64,000 nt of DNA. Origin: Hyphococcus sp. Lineage in GTDB: Bacteria; Pseudomonadota; Alphaproteobacteria; Caulobacterales; Parvularculaceae. A model generated the notes under the pieces. It had not been told where the DNA came from. It saw only the letters and a list, made by a program, of their open reading frames with translations, and ran no database searches. The translations under genes were made by a program, and so were the position numbers. Location: positions 124,001-188,000 of the forward strand of contig JAJFGF010000039.1 of the NCBI GenBank assembly GCA_021776245.1, read 5' to 3'. Below, piece after piece: positions 61,435 to 64,000 of the stretch; the first letter of the stretch is position 1; each line of letters opens with the position of its first letter.

Positions 61435-62015
61435 ATGTATATCGGCAATGGTTGGACCAATGTCCTCGCCGCCGCCATTATCGCGCTGGCGATTGTCTGG
61501 ACTGGCGGTTTCGGTGGAAAAAAATCCGCAAGCGATGAGGATTACGCCGCCTGGACCGCGCGTGCAGTCGGCGATATTCGCAACGATATTGTCGTCAATT
61601 GCGGATGCTGTGGCGACGAAGGCAAACGGAGGGCCGCCGCCCCTTTTTAGCCCCCCGCCCCGTTCCGCAGCGAATCGCCGGTTATGAACCGGCGCCTCCA
61701 GTGGAAACCGGGCGGGATCCGCACCAACAGGATGTCGCCATCAGGCCGGCGGCCGAAACTATACCCGAGCCGGTATTTCCGCCGCGCGAGCCGATTCATT
61801 TTCCTCCCTGGTTTTTGAACCCGCCGCCTTTTCCCGAGCCCCCTGTTGTGATTCCGCCGGAACCGCCCTGCGATCCGGAAGAAGATCCAGATTGTGAAGA
61901 ACCGCCTGAAGAACCGCCTACGGACGTTCCTGAACCGGGCGTATTGGCGATCTTGATGAGCGGCGGCGCAATCTATTGGTTGTTGCGAAGGCGCCGGGAT
62001 CGCCACACAACGTAA
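61435..62015 (+). CDS. PEP-CTERM-type protein encoded across a -1 frame change
   Basis: The first frame (61435-61650) gives a 71-residue start with a hydrophobic export-like segment (MYIGNGWTNVLAAAIIALAIVW) and a Cys-rich NCGCCGDEG, then TAG. The -1 frame, open from the slippery site to 62015, encodes a Pro-rich stretch (PEPVFPPREPIHFPPWF, PPFPEPPVVIPPEPP) and a classic sorting tail: PEPG, the helix VLAILMSGGAIYWLL, and RRRRDR. The tail lacks its own export signal, and PEP-CTERM proteins need one, so the frames probably make one 193-residue exosortase substrate. Programmed shifting or a frameshift mutation could explain the split. No exosortase gene is in the window. Confidence 0.6.
61641..61647 (+). 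other. Slippery heptamer C CCT TTT
   Basis: In the reading frame of the upstream part this is C-CCT-TTT, followed at once by the stop codon TAG. It fits the X XXY YYZ rule for -1 frameshifting, and a -1 slip leads into the Pro-rich/PEP-CTERM frame. Confidence 0.5.
61676..61694 (+). other. 8-bp hairpin downstream of the slippery site
   Basis: A perfect stem CGCCGGTT-ATG-AACCGGCG with a 3-base loop begins 28 bases after the heptamer. Classic stimulators sit 5-9 bases away, so its role in frameshifting is uncertain. Confidence 0.5.
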
Positions 62016-62021
62016 TGAAAT

Positions 62022-63467
62022 TCACGCACCGGGCAACAACACCAGCGCGGCCAATCCAAGGAATACGAAAAAGCCGACAATATCGGTGACCGTGGTGACA
62101 AACACCGCCGACGATACTGCCGGGTCAGCGCCGGCCCGTTGCAACCCGATGGGCACAAGAATGCCGGCCAGTCCCGCCGCCAAAAGGTTGATGATCATTG
62201 CAGCGCCGACAACCGCGCCGAGCCGAATAGCGGCGGCTTGATCGCCCCAGTCATTAGCGAAATACCAAACGCCCGCAAGCGTTCCCATAATCACCGCAAA
62301 AATGACGCCGTTCAAAAACCCGACGAGCGTTTCGCGCATGACGACACGCGCTGCATTGGTCGCGGTCAAATCCTTTGTTGCAATGGAACGCACAACGATT
62401 GTCAGCGTCTGGGTCGCGGCATTGCCGCCCATCGAAGCGACAATCGGCATCAAAATCGCCAGCGCTACAATTTGCTCAATCGCGCCCCCAAACAGCGCAA
62501 TAACAAGGGATGCCATGATCGCTGTCAGGAGATTGACTGCGAGCCATGAAAACCGTGACCGAACTGTCTCCAGCACCGTATCGGAAAGGCCGGTGTCGGC
62601 TTCAACGCCCGCGAGCGCCAGCATGTCCTCCTGGGTTTCCTCGCGCACCATTTCAACAACGTCGTCAACGGTAATCATCCCGATGAGCCGATCGCTGGCG
62701 TCTATAACGGGCGATGAAATGAGATTATATTGCTCGAAGAGATAGGCGACTTCTTCCTGATCCATCGAAACGGGAATGGTGCGCAGGTCCTGGCCGGTCA
62801 TGATGTCTTTGATGACTGTCTCGCGCGGCGCTCTCAGCAGCCTTGAAAGCGGCACGGCGCCGATAGGTTTGAACGCAGGATCGACAATAAAAACTTCGTA
62901 AAACTGGTCGGGCAGTTCCTCGGTACTGCGCATCCGGTCGATGATCTGACCAACCGTCCAGTAAGCGGGCGTTGCGAAAAACTCACGCTGCATCAAGCGG
63001 CCGGCTGTGTCCTCGCCGAAATCGAGCGCCGCACGCACAGCAAGGCGGTCTTCCAACGGCACTTCCGCCAGAATTTCCGCGCGTTTTTCCTCATCCAGCT
63101 CTTCGAGAACAAAGGCCGCATCGTCGGTTTCAAGCTCCGCGACAGCTTTGGCGACTTTTCCCGGCTCCATGGCCTCAATGACATCTTCGCGCAGATCATC
63201 ATCGAGTTCCGCGAGCACATCAGCGGGCAGCGCCCCGCCAAGCAGGGCGATCAGCACATTGCGCTCTTCATCGCGCAACAGGCCAATCAGATCGGCGATG
63301 TCCGCCGGGTGCATATCCTGGGTTAGAAAGTGAAAGACTTTCGCGTCGCGCTGATCGATTGCCTCGGAAACCGCGCGCATGAATTCGGCCGACAGCGTCT
63401 GGTCATCGGCGAATTGAGCATCGTCGCCGTCTGGCCTGGTTTCATCGACGGGCGTGGTTTCACTCAT
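62022..63467 (-). CDS. mgtE: Magnesium transporter MgtE
   Basis: A 481-residue Mg2+ channel/transporter. The N domain occupies residues 20-135 (superhelical; FHFLTQDMHPADIADLIGLL, MEPGKVAKAVAELETDDAAFVLEEL). Two CBS domains follow (about 140-265; IKDIMTGQDLRTIPVSMDQEE, LIGMITVDDVVEMVREE), and five transmembrane helices with the pore-lining MPIVASMGGNAATQT. The CBS and N domains sense cytosolic Mg2+ and close the pore. The ATG at 63467 is preferred over a GTG two codons earlier. It ends 6 bases from the convergent PEP-CTERM gene. Confidence 0.95.
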   Translation of the reverse strand: MSETTPVDETRPDGDDAQFADDQTLSAEFMRAVSEAIDQRDAKVFHFLTQDMHPADIADLIGLLRDEERNVLIALLGGALPADVLAELDDDLREDVIEAMEPGKVAKAVAELETDDAAFVLEELDEEKRAEILAEVPLEDRLAVRAALDFGEDTAGRLMQREFFATPAYWTVGQIIDRMRSTEELPDQFYEVFIVDPAFKPIGAVPLSRLLRAPRETVIKDIMTGQDLRTIPVSMDQEEVAYLFEQYNLISSPVIDASDRLIGMITVDDVVEMVREETQEDMLALAGVEADTGLSDTVLETVRSRFSWLAVNLLTAIMASLVIALFGGAIEQIVALAILMPIVASMGGNAATQTLTIVVRSIATKDLTATNAARVVMRETLVGFLNGVIFAVIMGTLAGVWYFANDWGDQAAAIRLGAVVGAAMIINLLAAGLAGILVPIGLQRAGADPAVSSAVFVTTVTDIVGFFVFLGLAALVLLPGA

Positions 63468-63582
63468 AAACACCCCTCGCCTCGACTAGCGAAGCCATGG
63501 AAACGATTGATTGTGGAGGTGCTAAGCCACGCCCCGGATTTTCGCAAGACCGCGGAAAGGACTACTCCCGGGCGGAAAAGGG

Positions 63583-63828
63583 CTAACCCCGGAAGTTAAT
63601 GACGCCGCTTATGATGATCGCCACAGTGACGGCCCACAAACCGGCGGCGATTTTGGTCGCAAGCCAGACCTTCCTTTTTATTTCAGGCGAGACCGGCGCG
63701 CCCGGGTCAGCGCCCTTGACGCCGTCGTCCGGAGCCTCCCACCGGCCTGTCACATTGCGCGGCAGAACAGCGAGAAAAGAGACCCACCACCAGATGATAA
63801 AGATAACGATGGCGCCCGGAATATTCAT
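63583..63828 (-). CDS. DUF1467-family membrane protein
   Basis: An 81-residue inner-membrane protein with two transmembrane helices: GAIVIFIIWWWVSFLAVLP at the start and LWAVTVAIIISGVI at the end. The loop contains GADPGAPVSPEIKRKVWLATKIA, the DUF1467 pattern (GxDPGAPxxPxxxxK). This alphaproteobacterial family has no known function. The long frame upstream to 63975 is rejected because the fold begins at MNIPGA. The remaining bases to the right edge of the window hold no gene that I can support. Confidence 0.9.
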   Translation of the reverse strand: MNIPGAIVIFIIWWWVSFLAVLPRNVTGRWEAPDDGVKGADPGAPVSPEIKRKVWLATKIAAGLWAVTVAIIISGVINFRG

Positions 63829-64000
63829 AAGTTTTGTTTCTGGTTGTAGTGAGTATTGCGAAGGGGCAAATACCGGAAACAACCTTAACGGCATGTGGGG
63901 CGCGGTCTCAATGATTAAATTCAGAGCCGGAAGCCAAAGGCGCTCAACAAAAAGCTGCTGACATCGCCGCTTCATCCCGGAAACAGGGGCGTTGGCCTAG

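Noticed and set aside
1-64000. tRNA, rRNA, CRISPR arrays, insertion sequences, prophage
   Set aside because: I read for tRNA arm patterns, regularly spaced repeats, transposase domains and phage structural genes and found none; the one lysozyme stands alone. A dedicated tRNA or covariance scan would settle the RNA genes.

Overview
The window looks like chromosomal DNA of a marine-type alphaproteobacterium, probably from the Hyphomonadaceae/Parvularculaceae side of the class. The clues are MipZ beside a membrane J-domain protein, the alphaproteobacterial families DUF1467 and DUF1489, a CYP153 alkane hydroxylase, squalene-hopene cyclase, an ECF41 sigma factor, and the beta-helix/diheme cytochrome pair first defined in Hyphomonas. 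That placement is inference. I see no rRNA, tRNA, CRISPR array, insertion sequence or prophage.

Layout. 0-9.4 kb: end of rarD, then single-gene units (thioesterase, epoxide-hydrolase-like enzyme, serine hydrolase, HCCA-isomerase-like protein, AguB, patatin) and the beta-helix lipoprotein/diheme cytochrome pair. 9.6-16.7 kb: shc, then a tight four-gene unit (persulfide-dioxygenase-like hydrolase, SulP transporter, MatB-like synthetase, sulfotransferase). 16.7-18.7 kb: an ECF41 operon behind a promoter that matches the published ECF41 consensus. 18.8-24.5 kb: GNAT, DUF885 and YHS proteins, then an AT-richer pair: a TPR protein and an unrecognised partner. 24.7-28.6 kb: CYP153 and uvrB. 28.7-33.9 kb: small secreted or cytoplasmic proteins, including two genes that share a duplicated promoter, leader and signal-peptide start. 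34-46.5 kb: an acyl-CoA catabolic island. It holds an AtuCDEF-like carboxylase operon with a BKACE enzyme and a divergent TetR, then a thioesterase, a lipase-like hydrolase with a second TetR, a diiron MBL protein, a GST and another acyl-CoA dehydrogenase. 46.5-54 kb: an EF-hand/TTHB210-like lipoprotein, an acyl-CoA synthetase, and a run from nitronate monooxygenase through creA, pyk and a methyltransferase to a dienelactone hydrolase. 54-64 kb: a LuxR-type regulator fused to a degenerate alpha/beta-hydrolase, a candidate sRNA, the dnaJ-like/mipZ pair, a PapD-like chaperone, a SPOR lipoprotein, DUF1489, a membrane-anchored GH24 lysozyme, a PEP-CTERM-type protein split over two frames, MgtE and DUF1467.

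Together the genes suggest an aerobic heterotroph that uses hydrophobic substrates. CYP153 would hydroxylate alkyl chains, acyl-CoA synthetases and dehydrogenases would activate and oxidise them, and the carboxylase operon would handle beta-methyl-branched intermediates.

The points most worth checking are: the PEP-CTERM gene whose two frames meet at a canonical -1 slippery heptamer; the regulator with its enzyme-like domain lacking the usual catalytic acid and histidine; the ECF41 promoter with a 14-bp hairpin at the start of its leader; the duplicated promoter/signal-peptide cassette, one copy of which drives a gene with an in-frame stop; and the TPR/unknown-protein pair. I could run no similarity searches, so family names rest on motif and sequence recognition alone.
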